From Pseudoflavonifractor sp. AF19-9AC (GTDB lineage Bacteria > Bacillota > Clostridia > Oscillospirales > Oscillospiraceae), in contig NZ_QUGI01000003.1 of the NCBI RefSeq assembly GCF_003478995.1, forward strand, positions 1 through 64,000: a stretch of 64,000 nucleotides of DNA, given 5' to 3'. This document shows, piece after piece, positions 9,128 through 16,702 of the stretch (the stretch's first letter is position 1; every line of letters starts with the position of its first letter). The notes under the pieces were generated by a model, which saw nothing but the letters and a program-made list of their open reading frames with translations, did not search any database and was not told where the DNA came from. Position numbers and translations under genes: made by a program.

Positions 9128-9143
9128 CGCTATATATAGCGTT
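9126..9143. promoter_or_regulatory. 18-bp palindrome, likely XRE operator
   Basis: The sequence AACGCTATATATAGCGTT is a perfect 18-bp palindrome between the divergent AIPR and XRE genes. It overlaps the putative AIPR -35 box and lies just upstream of the XRE -10 box (TATAAT at 9159-9164). This is the usual layout for a small autoregulating XRE repressor that also controls its divergent neighbour. Confidence 0.75.
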
Positions 9144-9164
9144 TTTTCGTATTTGTAGTATAAT
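9136..9164 (+). promoter_or_regulatory. putative promoter of the XRE regulator
   Basis: A perfect TATAAT at 9159-9164 sits 7 bp before the GGAGGTGAG ribosome-binding site of the XRE gene. No good -35 box is seen at the expected spacing; that position falls in the end of the palindrome, so activation or an overlapping operator is possible. The distance from -10 to the start codon is short, so the leader would be only about 15 nt. Confidence 0.5.
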
Positions 9165-9183
9165 ATTTTTGGAGGTGAGTGCC

Positions 9184-9408
9184 GTGCATGCTTACAATGT
9201 AAATGTAGCTCTGGGTAACGTCCTGCGAAAATATCGCGAAGGACGTGGTTTTACTCAAGATGAATTTGCTGCATATTGTGGCCTCAGCCGTGCGTACTAC
9301 GGACGAGTCGAACGCGGCGAACACAGCCTCACTATAGAAAAATGCCAAAAGATTGCTACTACTCTGAATGTCAGATTGGTAGATCTATTTGGGGAACTGC
9401 AAGAGTAA
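9184..9408 (+). CDS. XRE-family transcriptional regulator
   Basis: A 74-aa protein that is a single Cro/CI-type helix-turn-helix domain: LRKYREGRGFTQDEFAAYCG, then the recognition helix LSRAYYGRVERGEHS. The start is a GTG at 9184, eight bases after GGAGGTGAG starts to end; the open frame to 8995 runs back into the divergent gene and is not credible. Size and position (divergent from the AIPR gene across a palindrome) resemble restriction-modification controller proteins. It likely represses itself and the AIPR gene; control of the dnd operon is also possible. Confidence 0.9.
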   Translation: MHAYNVNVALGNVLRKYREGRGFTQDEFAAYCGLSRAYYGRVERGEHSLTIEKCQKIATTLNVRLVDLFGELQE

Positions 9409-9744
9409 TGAAATCATTATCTGTTCATTCCTCGTTTATTGCGGCGTAGAATTTGAGCTGTGGTCGGGGCAGAAACCACTTGCATACTAGGGACGCAGAA
9501 CCCTATGCCTCAGGTCTAACTTTTTGGTCTTATTCTTTGATTCTCCCAGCCCAACCAACAGTCATTCCAACCTTGCTCACTAATTCTCCTTGAAAGTATC
9601 CAAATATCTCGCAAACAGGGCTGTTTTTGTCCTGCATTTAGATTGCAGGCTCATTCTGTGCACCACTTGACCACATGTTTGCCCACAGACAGCGAAAACC
9701 GGCCCACCAGGGATGGCATTCCCTGATAGGCCGGTCGTTTTGCC
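9409..9744. other. gene-free junction between dnd island and integrase
   Basis: A 336-bp stretch without a credible gene. It contains the integrase terminator (9694-9735) at its right end. Because element att sites usually lie beside the integrase gene, the left attachment site of the mobilizable element is expected here. No direct repeat partner could be identified within the window. Confidence 0.5.
9694..9735 (-). terminator. intrinsic terminator of the integrase genes
   Basis: A two-tier hairpin: outer arms ACCGGCC (9698-9704) and GGCCGGT (9729-9735), inner arms CAGGGA and TCCCTG, followed on the minus strand by TTTT. It lies about 10 bp past the first integrase stop. A short T run on the other side could let it act in both directions. 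Confidence 0.8.
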
Positions 9745-10971
9745 TCAGCTGGCCTCTCGGCTCCAGCGTTTTCTGGCCTGGAAGGAGGTTATAATCCGTT
9801 CTGGCTGGGCAATGGCTGTGTCCTGTACCTCCGCCTTTGCGATGCCCTGGTCGATCTTCACTGCTGCCCTTTGGCGCATCTCGTCGGTGACATGGGAGTA
9901 GGTGTTCAGGGTGGTTGCGCTGGATACATGGCCCAGGATGGTGGACAGTGTCTTGATGTCCATTCCATGGGCCAGGGCATTGGTTGCGAAAGTATGCCTA
10001 AGATCATGAAAGCGCACTTGCTCACATCCCGCATGCTCCAGCAGTGTGTGAAGCCGTCGGCTGACTGCCGAGGGGATAATCGGCAGATCGTCCTTCTTGG
10101 GCGAGGGGAATAACCATCGTGAGTTCACTTTGGTCTTGTATTCCGCCAGCACCTTCCTGACAGATGGAGGCAGGATCAGAGTGCGGACAGCCGCCTTAGT
10201 TTTCGGCTCACTGATTACCAATTTCGAACCAACGAGGTTTACCTGTTTGTTAATCCTCAATTCCCCGGTAACCAGATCCACATCATCCCACTGGAGAGCC
10301 ATCAGTTCTCCCAGTCGCAGACCAGTGGCAAATTCCAGAAGGAAAAGTTCGTAGTAATTCTCTTCCTTGGCCTGGATCAGTACCTTCTGCATATCCTCTC
10401 GGGAGAGAACCTTCATCTCATTTGGCCTATTTGGAGGCAGTTTGCAGCCCTTTGCCGGGTTGCGGACAATCAACTTTTCTGCCACCGCTTTTTCCAATAC
10501 CCGATCACATAGACTGTAGCAGTTTATCACCTGACTGTCCGAGAGACCGCCTTCTCCGTTTTTCTGATCCACACGGGCCTCTGTCATCATCCAGGTACAC
10601 ATCTGTTGGATATCACTGGTGGTCACTTTGTTCAGCGGGATGCTTCCCAGTCTGGGGTGAAGGTATAATCGGATATACCCTTCGTAGGTCCTCTGGGTAG
10701 CAGGTCTGGCATTGGGCTTACAGTAGGTTTCATACCAATGGTCCAACCACTCCCCGAATGGCATATCTGCCTTGAGTTTTATGGGTGTATCCGGTGTGAT
10801 GGTGCTCTTCAGCGCCTTTAGTTTTTCTATACATTCGCCTTTGGTCTTGGCCAGCACATTCTTCGTCTTGGGAAGGTCATTCTCATCATACCCAATGACG
10901 ATCCGTCCTTCCCAGCGGCCATCCTTTCTCAGCCGGACGGTGCCTTCGCCATTTTTCCGTTTTCTTCCCAT
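9745..10971 (-). CDS. int: tyrosine recombinase / integrase 1
   Basis: A 408-aa Tn916-type integrase. It has an N-terminal DNA-binding region (RKDGRWEGRIVIGYDEN), a SAM-like core-binding domain around residues 65-165 and a C-terminal catalytic domain. That domain carries Arg in ATGLRLGE, the HDLRHTFA box, the LGH box and the tyrosine in LNTYSHV. All catalytic residues are present, so it should be active in site-specific integration and excision. The start at 10971 follows GGAG, and its 5' end overlaps the 3' end of integrase 2 by 43 nt, so they are cotranscribed. Confidence 0.93.
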   Translation of the reverse strand: MGRKRKNGEGTVRLRKDGRWEGRIVIGYDENDLPKTKNVLAKTKGECIEKLKALKSTITPDTPIKLKADMPFGEWLDHWYETYCKPNARPATQRTYEGYIRLYLHPRLGSIPLNKVTTSDIQQMCTWMMTEARVDQKNGEGGLSDSQVINCYSLCDRVLEKAVAEKLIVRNPAKGCKLPPNRPNEMKVLSREDMQKVLIQAKEENYYELFLLEFATGLRLGELMALQWDDVDLVTGELRINKQVNLVGSKLVISEPKTKAAVRTLILPPSVRKVLAEYKTKVNSRWLFPSPKKDDLPIIPSAVSRRLHTLLEHAGCEQVRFHDLRHTFATNALAHGMDIKTLSTILGHVSSATTLNTYSHVTDEMRQRAAVKIDQGIAKAEVQDTAIAQPERIITSFQARKRWSREAS

Positions 10972-12122
10972 GGCTTCAACTCCTCTCCGAAGATGTCAAT
11001 GAGAAATTCTTCTACGATCTCAGCCGCACGCTTCTGCATATCTCCTGTGGTGTGAGTGTATGTGTCCAGTGTGAACGCAGCCCGTGTGTGTCCCAGAATG
11101 CCCGACAGGGTCTTAACATCCACCCCTGATGTCAGAGCATGGGTCGCGAAGGTGTGTCTGAGATCATGGAAACGAATATCAGGAAGCTCTGCCTGTTTCA
11201 GTACATCCTTCATCCGCTCATAGGCGGCGCTTGGTCGGGTAGGCTGCTCTGGTTTCAGCGGATGCGGAAAAATCCATTCCGTCAGTGCCGTCTTCTTTCT
11301 CTCCCGAAGCAGTGCAGCGGTACTGGGCGCCAGGTTGATGGTGCGAGTACCTGCAGCAGTCTTGGTATCCCAGGCGGTCAGTTTGCCACCCTTCTCCTCA
11401 TGGATCGTGCGGCGAATCCTCAAGGCACCTTTGGCCTCGTCAAAATCTTCCCACTTGAGCCCACAGATTTCACCTCTGCGCAAACCGGTAGTCAACTCTG
11501 TGTAGAAGAAATCGTGCCAGACGCTGTCCCTCTGAATGGTTCCCATGAACTTTTCCAGTTGTTCATCTGTCAGCACCTTTTTGCCTTTGTAGCTGAATTT
11601 GGGCGCATCAATATCTTCTGTGGGATTTCGTGGGATGAGACCAGCCTGCTGTGCGGCACCCATCGCCTCATGGAACATTGCGTGAATACCTCGGATTGTT
11701 CCGCTGGCCAGCCCCTCTCCTGTGTTTCGGTTTCCGTGATGAGCCAGTGTATCATATAACTTTTGAATGTCTTTCCCTGTGACCTGGGAGATAATTTTCT
11801 CTCCCAGGTACGGTTTGATATGTCTGGCTACAGTTCCCTCATATCTTTTCATGGTGACGGGACGTATCGTTCCAGTCATGTTCTCCAGCCACTGATCCAG
11901 CCATTGGCCCAGTGTCATCCGGCTCTCCTCAGTCAGCTCGACGCCCTGATACGCCTCGATGCTCTGCCGGAGTTTGGCTGTCAGTTCCTTTTGGGTATCT
12001 GCGTAGATGTAACGGAAGATGGGATCACCGTTTTCCTTGTGGTCAACTACGATGCGCCCTTCCCAGCGTCCATCTTCCCGTTTGCGCACCATGCCGTCAC
12101 CTGACGGTCGTCTTTTTGCCAT
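10929..12122 (-). CDS. int: tyrosine recombinase / integrase 2
   Basis: A 397-aa integrase with the same plan as its neighbour but clearly different in sequence. The N-terminal part is KREDGRWEGRIVVDHKENG. The catalytic domain has TTGLRRGE, HDLRHTFA, the LGH box and the nucleophile in LDTYTHT. Catalytic residues are intact. It precedes and overlaps integrase 1 by 43 nt in the same direction. Two adjacent, non-identical recombinases may act together or on different att sites, or record the nesting of two elements. Confidence 0.93.
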   Translation of the reverse strand: MAKRRPSGDGMVRKREDGRWEGRIVVDHKENGDPIFRYIYADTQKELTAKLRQSIEAYQGVELTEESRMTLGQWLDQWLENMTGTIRPVTMKRYEGTVARHIKPYLGEKIISQVTGKDIQKLYDTLAHHGNRNTGEGLASGTIRGIHAMFHEAMGAAQQAGLIPRNPTEDIDAPKFSYKGKKVLTDEQLEKFMGTIQRDSVWHDFFYTELTTGLRRGEICGLKWEDFDEAKGALRIRRTIHEEKGGKLTAWDTKTAAGTRTINLAPSTAALLRERKKTALTEWIFPHPLKPEQPTRPSAAYERMKDVLKQAELPDIRFHDLRHTFATHALTSGVDVKTLSGILGHTRAAFTLDTYTHTTGDMQKRAAEIVEEFLIDIFGEELKPWEENGKMAKAPSG

Positions 12123-12175
12123 GCCATATCACCCCCAAAGCCTTATTTTCGTTTTGCGGCGCAACTTTTGAGTGC

Positions 12176-12379
12176 TTATTTTACAGCGGGGAATTTGTAA
12201 GGCTCCGCCACACACTGATACAGAACTGCGCCGCAGCGTCGGCAGATCAGATACTGCAGCCGATTGCCCAGTAGGCCATGCTTTCTGAAGGTGACCAGCG
12301 CCTCGCCATGCTGCCAGCCAAGGCCAATGTCTTCGCATCCGCAGTACTGGCACCGCTGGACCGGAAGTCGATTCATCAT
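12176..12379 (-). CDS. small zinc-ribbon protein of the mobile element
   Basis: About 67 aa with two CxxC knuckles, CQYCG and CRRCG, spaced as in a zinc ribbon. I start it at an ATG at 12379 (AGGAGG 11 nt upstream); a TTG at 12388 overlapping the previous stop is possible. It sits between the integrases and a DUF6809 gene and is likely part of the element. Function unknown. Confidence 0.6.
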   Translation of the reverse strand: MMNRLPVQRCQYCGCEDIGLGWQHGEALVTFRKHGLLGNRLQYLICRRCGAVLYQCVAEPYKFPAVK

Positions 12380-12384
12380 CTTAT

Positions 12385-12690
12385 TCAATCCTCCTGTTCT
12401 ATCCTGTGACAGAGGCGCTCTGTTTCCTCCTCATCGAAGGAGTACAGGCCGTCCGCTTCCAGTTCTTTGCTCAGTCCCCAGGCCAGTTTGAACCCGGCGG
12501 TGAAACTGGCCAGTGAGGTCTCCTCCCGCAGCAGGTTTTGGGTGTCCACCAGATGCATGAGCCTGCGCCGCTGAAGCTTGTCCAGGCAGTCCCGCACCTC
12601 CTGGCGGGTGTTCTCAATATCTTCTTCTAACTCACTGAAGTCCGGCTCCCGGTAGAACCGCTGGTGCAGGGCTCTCATGTAGTCGTTCAT
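12385..12690 (-). CDS. DUF6809 family protein
   Basis: A 101-aa, mainly helical, acidic protein. The pattern of an N-terminal RFYREPDF segment and a central ETSLASFTAGFKLAWGL segment matches the DUF6809 family, often found in Clostridia mobile elements. It starts after GGAGGCGAG. Function unknown. Confidence 0.7.
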   Translation of the reverse strand: MNDYMRALHQRFYREPDFSELEEDIENTRQEVRDCLDKLQRRRLMHLVDTQNLLREETSLASFTAGFKLAWGLSKELEADGLYSFDEEETERLCHRIEQED

Positions 12691-12816
12691 TGTGCCTCGC
12701 CTCCTTTACAGCAACACACAATACCGAACTACAGAGAAAATAGCCAGGGCTTTTGACCACAATTATCAGATTGTTATCAATTTCTCCGGCCTATTTCTGC
12801 GCGGCCCTTATCATTG

Positions 12817-14792
12817 TTAACACTGTGCTATTTTTGCTCGCCATCCGCCCATGGTCATGCCGTCCATAGTCTGCTCTTCCTCATAGTCATCCGGCTTGTG
12901 CCCCAGAGCAATTTTCTTTGCCCTGAGTTTTTGGAGCCGCTTGCGCTCAATATGCGGTGCCCTTGTGGTGGAATCCTGCGGAGCGCTGTCCCGGAAAATA
13001 TTGCCCATATGGTGGAGCAGTCGGGTAGCCGAGAGCAGCAGGCTGGGTGATACAAGCTGTCCCTGCTGTTCCATCCGATCCACAAAAAATTGCGCATAGG
13101 TGTGGCCCTGTTCTGCTGCGGCCTGGAACCACTCGTAGGCGGTGTCTTCGTCTTGTTCCACACCTTCGCCCATCAGGTACAGTTTGCCCATCAGATACTG
13201 CGCCCAAGGGTTATCCGCTTGTGCCGCCTGGTGCATATACTCCGCCGCTGTACCGGAATTCTTCACCACATGTTTGCCGCTGAGATATTCCTCACCCAAG
13301 ATATAGGCGGCGTAGTCGTTACCATTTTGTGCGGCTGCCTTCATCCAGCGAATGCCCTCGCTTGGATCATGCACATCCGGATCATCAGAGAGAAATAATC
13401 TACCCAGTGCGTATTGCGCAGCATGGACTTCCTGCTTTGCTGCCCGTTCCAGCCAATGTTTGGCTTTCTCTGTATCCGGGATGAGCAGTCCGCCGTCCCG
13501 GTACAACAGCCCCAGAAAATATTGCGCGTACGCATCACCCGTTTGGGCCAGTTGTTCCATCTTTGCTGCCGCAGCATCCCGTTCCGCGAGAGGCAGTTTC
13601 TCATTTTCAATCGTGCCCCGCAGTTCCCAGCACGCCCAGGTAAGTTCCCGATCATCTACTCAGCCACCACCATCCTCCATGTCCCTGTCCTCAAAGGAAA
13701 TTTGATTTTGCCGAATACGTTCTGCCTCTCGGATCACTGCGTTCTTGATGGCACGGAACTCTTTCTGCTGAGACAGCGGCGGACGCTGGCGTTCCTTCTC
13801 TGAATAGAAGTCACTTGCTCTGCACTGCAGGTCCCACCACTTCTGGTAGCACTCATTCACAACAGGCAGCCGTTCCATCTGATCTACGATCTTGTCCACC
13901 TGTTTCTTCAATGCTTTTGGAAGATACCCGTATGACTTCTTGCCCTTTACCTCACCCAGCCGCTGGACGAGATTCAAGATCATCTGCTCCGCTTGTGGAT
14001 GCTCACAGACCGACTCACTCATCTGCTGAGACAGCTCCAGCATAACTCTCCGTGTTTCTCGCATCAGTTCGTCTCGGCTTTCAGACTTCTGTTCGTAGAG
14101 ATGGAGCATCTCCTGTTTGAATATCTGGTTGGTGAGCGTGGACTTGATCTGCCGAATACCATCTTTGGACAGGTATGCTTGCCCAGGTTTCACCGACCAC
14201 GCCATCATGTGCACATGCGGATGCTTTCCCTCATCATGGAAGGCGGCGTACCAACGAAAATCCTGGGGCGGGATCTTCTCATTGCGGTGCGTACGCAGGA
14301 GAGAACGCCACGCCTGGGCGTTGTTATAGCCCAGGCGCTCAGCGTCCTCCCGATGGAGCGAAATGATGTGCGTCCAAACATTTCCTGTGTAGTGCTCCAG
14401 TTCAGACATGGCTTTGTCCAGATCCACGCCATCTTCATCGCCAAATAGTCCATGGTCACCCAGACGCTCAGCGCGGGGCCGGGTAGCGATGTACTTGGCA
14501 TAGCCTTCCGAGGTTGCACCTGAGACCAGTTCTCCTCCAGTGCCAGAGTGATGAGGGACGAGGCGTTGGCCTTAGTGGGACAACCGATGTAGTCCTCATA
14601 CTCCAGTAGATTTTTTGTATCAGGAAAATCGTTTGCCAATTTAGTGATGAGTTGTCCCTGTTTGCGGGTGGGCGGACGGTCATCTGGGATGATCGCCACC
14701 CGTTCCCGCGTGGCGATGTACTTCATGTAGCCGCCTGCACCTTGACCGCCGCCGCACTTGATATAGGGACTCTTGACGATCAGTCTTGCCAT
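12817..14792 (-). pseudogene. MobP3-type relaxase with Sel1 repeats, broken twice
   Basis: Three pieces of one gene. The N-terminal piece (from 14792, MARLIVKSPYIKCGGG) keeps the relaxase start. A one-base loss near 14513-14515 shifts the frame: the intended reading continues TSEGYAKYIATRPRAERL and goes on through the histidine motif HDEGKHPHVHMMAW to 13660. There an in-frame TGA (13660-13662) interrupts it, yet the same frame continues with VDDRELTWACWELRG into Sel1-type repeats ending at 12817. Intact relatives nick oriT and lead DNA into a recipient. With both lesions the full enzyme cannot be made, though shorter fragments (12817-13560, 13660-14427) could be translated. A sequencing error would have to explain both defects. 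Confidence 0.8.
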
Positions 14793-15199
14793 TCGTCATC
14801 ACTCCCGTTGGCATCTCTCACGATCTGCTCAAACCGCAGTCTGCCGTTAGTGCGCTTCACATTGGCGATGCTATCAGCACGGCGGCGGCGCAGATACTCT
14901 TCATCCAGATTGATGCAGTCAGCCAACATGCTCATGCCCATGTCCAACTCCACCGCCTGCTTGAACAACAGCGCTGCCATGCGATTTTCAAACTGATCCA
15001 GCCTGCCGTCCAGGTAGGACTGAACCGAGGTTGGGAGGAATAGTCCCGCGTTGTTGGCACTGAGATAGTCCAGATAAAAGTCGATGGCATTCTCAATAAA
15101 TGCGGTGATGCTGCGGCTCCCATCTTCCGTATACCGCCGTTCCAAGGTTGCCTTTTTCTCCGGCAACAGGTAGAGAGGAAATTTCTCTTTTTTGCTCAT
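14780..15199 (-). CDS. accessory mobilization protein (relaxosome, MobC-like position)
   Basis: A 139-aa protein. Its N-terminal third (MSKKEKFPLYLLPEKKATLE and on) reads like a ribbon-helix-helix type DNA-binding region, followed by helices. It lies directly upstream of the relaxase gene and overlaps it by 13 nt, the usual place of a relaxosome accessory protein that binds oriT. I start it at 15199 after AAAGGAG; the frame running back to 15496 crosses the noncoding region. Intact, unlike the relaxase. Confidence 0.65.
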   Translation of the reverse strand: MSKKEKFPLYLLPEKKATLERRYTEDGSRSITAFIENAIDFYLDYLSANNAGLFLPTSVQSYLDGRLDQFENRMAALLFKQAVELDMGMSMLADCINLDEEYLRRRRADSIANVKRTNGRLRFEQIVRDANGSDDEWQD

Positions 15200-15502
15200 A
15201 ATGGCTCCTTTCTGGGGTTTGACCCCTGTTTTTTTCTTGTGGGAGTAAGCGTCGGGGGATAACGACCTCAGAACTCTGTTTTCTCTCCGATTTTGACCCC
15301 ATTTCCAGCGCCCACGGAAACCCCTGAAACTGCCCGCACTGCGGGCAGATGTGACCGGCAAAGGCGTCGTTGGCGACGCCTTGCCTTTATCCTGCTTTTT
15401 CTTTCGTCCTCGAGATTTCCTCCGAAAGCGGGCCAAATCTGCCTTGAAAGCCCTTGGTGGGGCAGGGACTCTGCCACACCCCGAAGGAGGGCACACAGCG
15501 CC
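15200..15502. other. noncoding region, candidate oriT
   Basis: About 300 bp without a credible gene, between the rep-like gene and the mobilization genes. It holds several inverted repeats: CTGCCCGCA/CTGCGGGCAG near 15330-15348, AAGGCGTCG/CGACGCCTT at 15361-15382, and an imperfect repeat GGTGGGGCAG/CTGCCACACC near 15453-15476. Position beside the relaxosome genes and repeat content fit an origin of transfer; the nic site is not identified. Confidence 0.5.
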
Positions 15503-16180
15503 TCACAGTGGGGCACACGGGGCGCTCTCTGTGCTCTGTGCCAGGAGCGCCTGCGCCTGCTGCCACCGCTGCCGTTCCTCCAAGCGGAGCATCTGCTGCT
15601 GGTAGCAATGATCCATCGTCGCCTGGATTGGCAGGATGGTGTACAGGTTGTTGCCGTTCTGCTTCATGCCGTGTTTGTCGATGTAAGAGGTATTCTCGAT
15701 GGTAATGAACTGCCTGTCCGCCAATTTCGTGATGTGCTTCATCACAGTGGACACGGTCAAGTGTACTGCAGCGGAGATGGTGCGGTAGCTGGGATGACAC
15801 TGATGTGTGCGGCGATCCTCGCAGTAGAGCAGATAGGCGTAGACCGTGATGGCTCCGTGACCGATGTTCATGAAAAACAATTCATTGGGCAGAGAGAAAA
15901 AGTTCTTGCCGTTGCTTTTGAGTATCGGAACCATGTGCTGATCCAGCAGTCCGCGACGGTTGAGTTCGGCAATCTGCTTCACAGCCATGTCCTTGCTCAT
16001 GTGCAGTTGGGATGCGATTTCATCCGCACTGGGCAAGGCATTTTTGTTGCAGTGGACATGCAGATAGCAGAGATAGGCGAGGATAGCAAATCCTTGGGGC
16101 TTCAGTTCCCATTTCCAGACATCATTCGGAATTGGGAAGCGGCGTCGCTTCGGATCAGGCTGATTGAAAAAGAAACTCAT
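15503..16180 (-). CDS. winged-helix replication-initiator-like protein
   Basis: A 225-aa protein starting MSFFFNQPDPKRRRF after GGGGAGGTG (start 16180). It has two helix-turn-helix type segments: ADEIASQLHMSKDMAVKQIA (about residues 52-71) and a second around SYRTISAAVHLTVSTVMKHI. The layout resembles RepA-like or DnaD-like initiators of Clostridia mobile elements. It sits between the excisionase-like gene and the oriT candidate. It could instead be a regulator. Confidence 0.65.
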   Translation of the reverse strand: MSFFFNQPDPKRRRFPIPNDVWKWELKPQGFAILAYLCYLHVHCNKNALPSADEIASQLHMSKDMAVKQIAELNRRGLLDQHMVPILKSNGKNFFSLPNELFFMNIGHGAITVYAYLLYCEDRRTHQCHPSYRTISAAVHLTVSTVMKHITKLADRQFITIENTSYIDKHGMKQNGNNLYTILPIQATMDHCYQQQMLRLEERQRWQQAQALLAQSTESAPCAPL

Positions 16181-16203
16181 TTGTGCACACCTCCCCCTGT
16201 GTT

Positions 16204-16392
16204 CTACATCACCCATTGAATGAACTGTTCCTTGGGTACCACCATGCAGCTGCCCACATACAGCACCGGAAAGCCTGGTTGGTGCATCAGTTCATACCCG
16301 CTGGACGGCGATACACCCAGTACCTTTGCCACCAATTCCGAATTGAGAAACAGCGGCAGTTCGTCGTAGCTTTTGTAGACAGATTCTTTCAT
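16204..16392 (-). CDS. excisionase-like helix-turn-helix protein
   Basis: About 62 aa. The core LVAKVLGVSPSSGYELMHQP followed by FPVLYVGSCMVVPKEQFIQW is the MerR-like winged-helix pattern of excisionase/DNA-binding domains. The ATG at 16392 is preferred over 16401 because the AAGGAG box would touch the latter. It probably controls or directs excision of the element and may be cotranscribed with the rep-like gene. Confidence 0.75.
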   Translation of the reverse strand: MKESVYKSYDELPLFLNSELVAKVLGVSPSSGYELMHQPGFPVLYVGSCMVVPKEQFIQWVM

Positions 16393-16702
16393 GTTGACCA
16401 TCTCCTTCTCAAAACTCTCTCTACTTCTTTAGCCGAGAACATTTTCATGTGACATAGATTTGACATAATGTTTGGATGGTGCCCGAGTTACCTCTCTACT
16501 TGTATTGGGGAAATAATATCCTATTGACATACAATTGACAGAAAAACGGAGCGTCTGCTTTGTCGCAGGCGCTCCGTTTGAGGTTCTGGTAATTCACTTT
16601 TGTCTTGGCTTTGGCAGTCGGTAAGCTCTTTCTGCCTTATTTCGCTCCTCCAGAGGCTGGACAAAGGCAGAGAAGAACTCCTTTATGACGCGCAGGCTTC
16701 CA
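16393..16702. other. gene-free stretch between mobile element and immunity array
   Basis: About 310 bp with no credible gene. It contains TTGACAT-rich repeats (16452-16540) that may hold the promoter for the excisionase/rep genes on the minus strand, though no clean -35/-10 pair could be fixed. It also contains the terminator of the minus-strand immunity operon. Confidence 0.5.
16542..16579 (-). terminator. intrinsic terminator ending the minus-strand immunity arm
   Basis: A hairpin with 15-nt arms (AAACGGAGCGTCTGC and GCAGGCGCTCCGTTT, one mismatch) and a 6-nt loop, followed on the minus strand by TTTTT. It lies 125 bp past the stop of the 1477-aa gene and is the natural end of the long operon. 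Confidence 0.85.

Noticed and set aside
9409..9700. Possible tRNA or attachment site next to the integrase
   Set aside because: No cloverleaf could be folded from the sequence and no repeat partner was found, so no att site or tRNA is claimed.
13660..13662. TGA in the relaxase read as a recoded sense codon
   Set aside because: TGA is used as an ordinary stop elsewhere in the window, no recoding element is visible, and the gene also has a frameshift, so decay is the simpler explanation.
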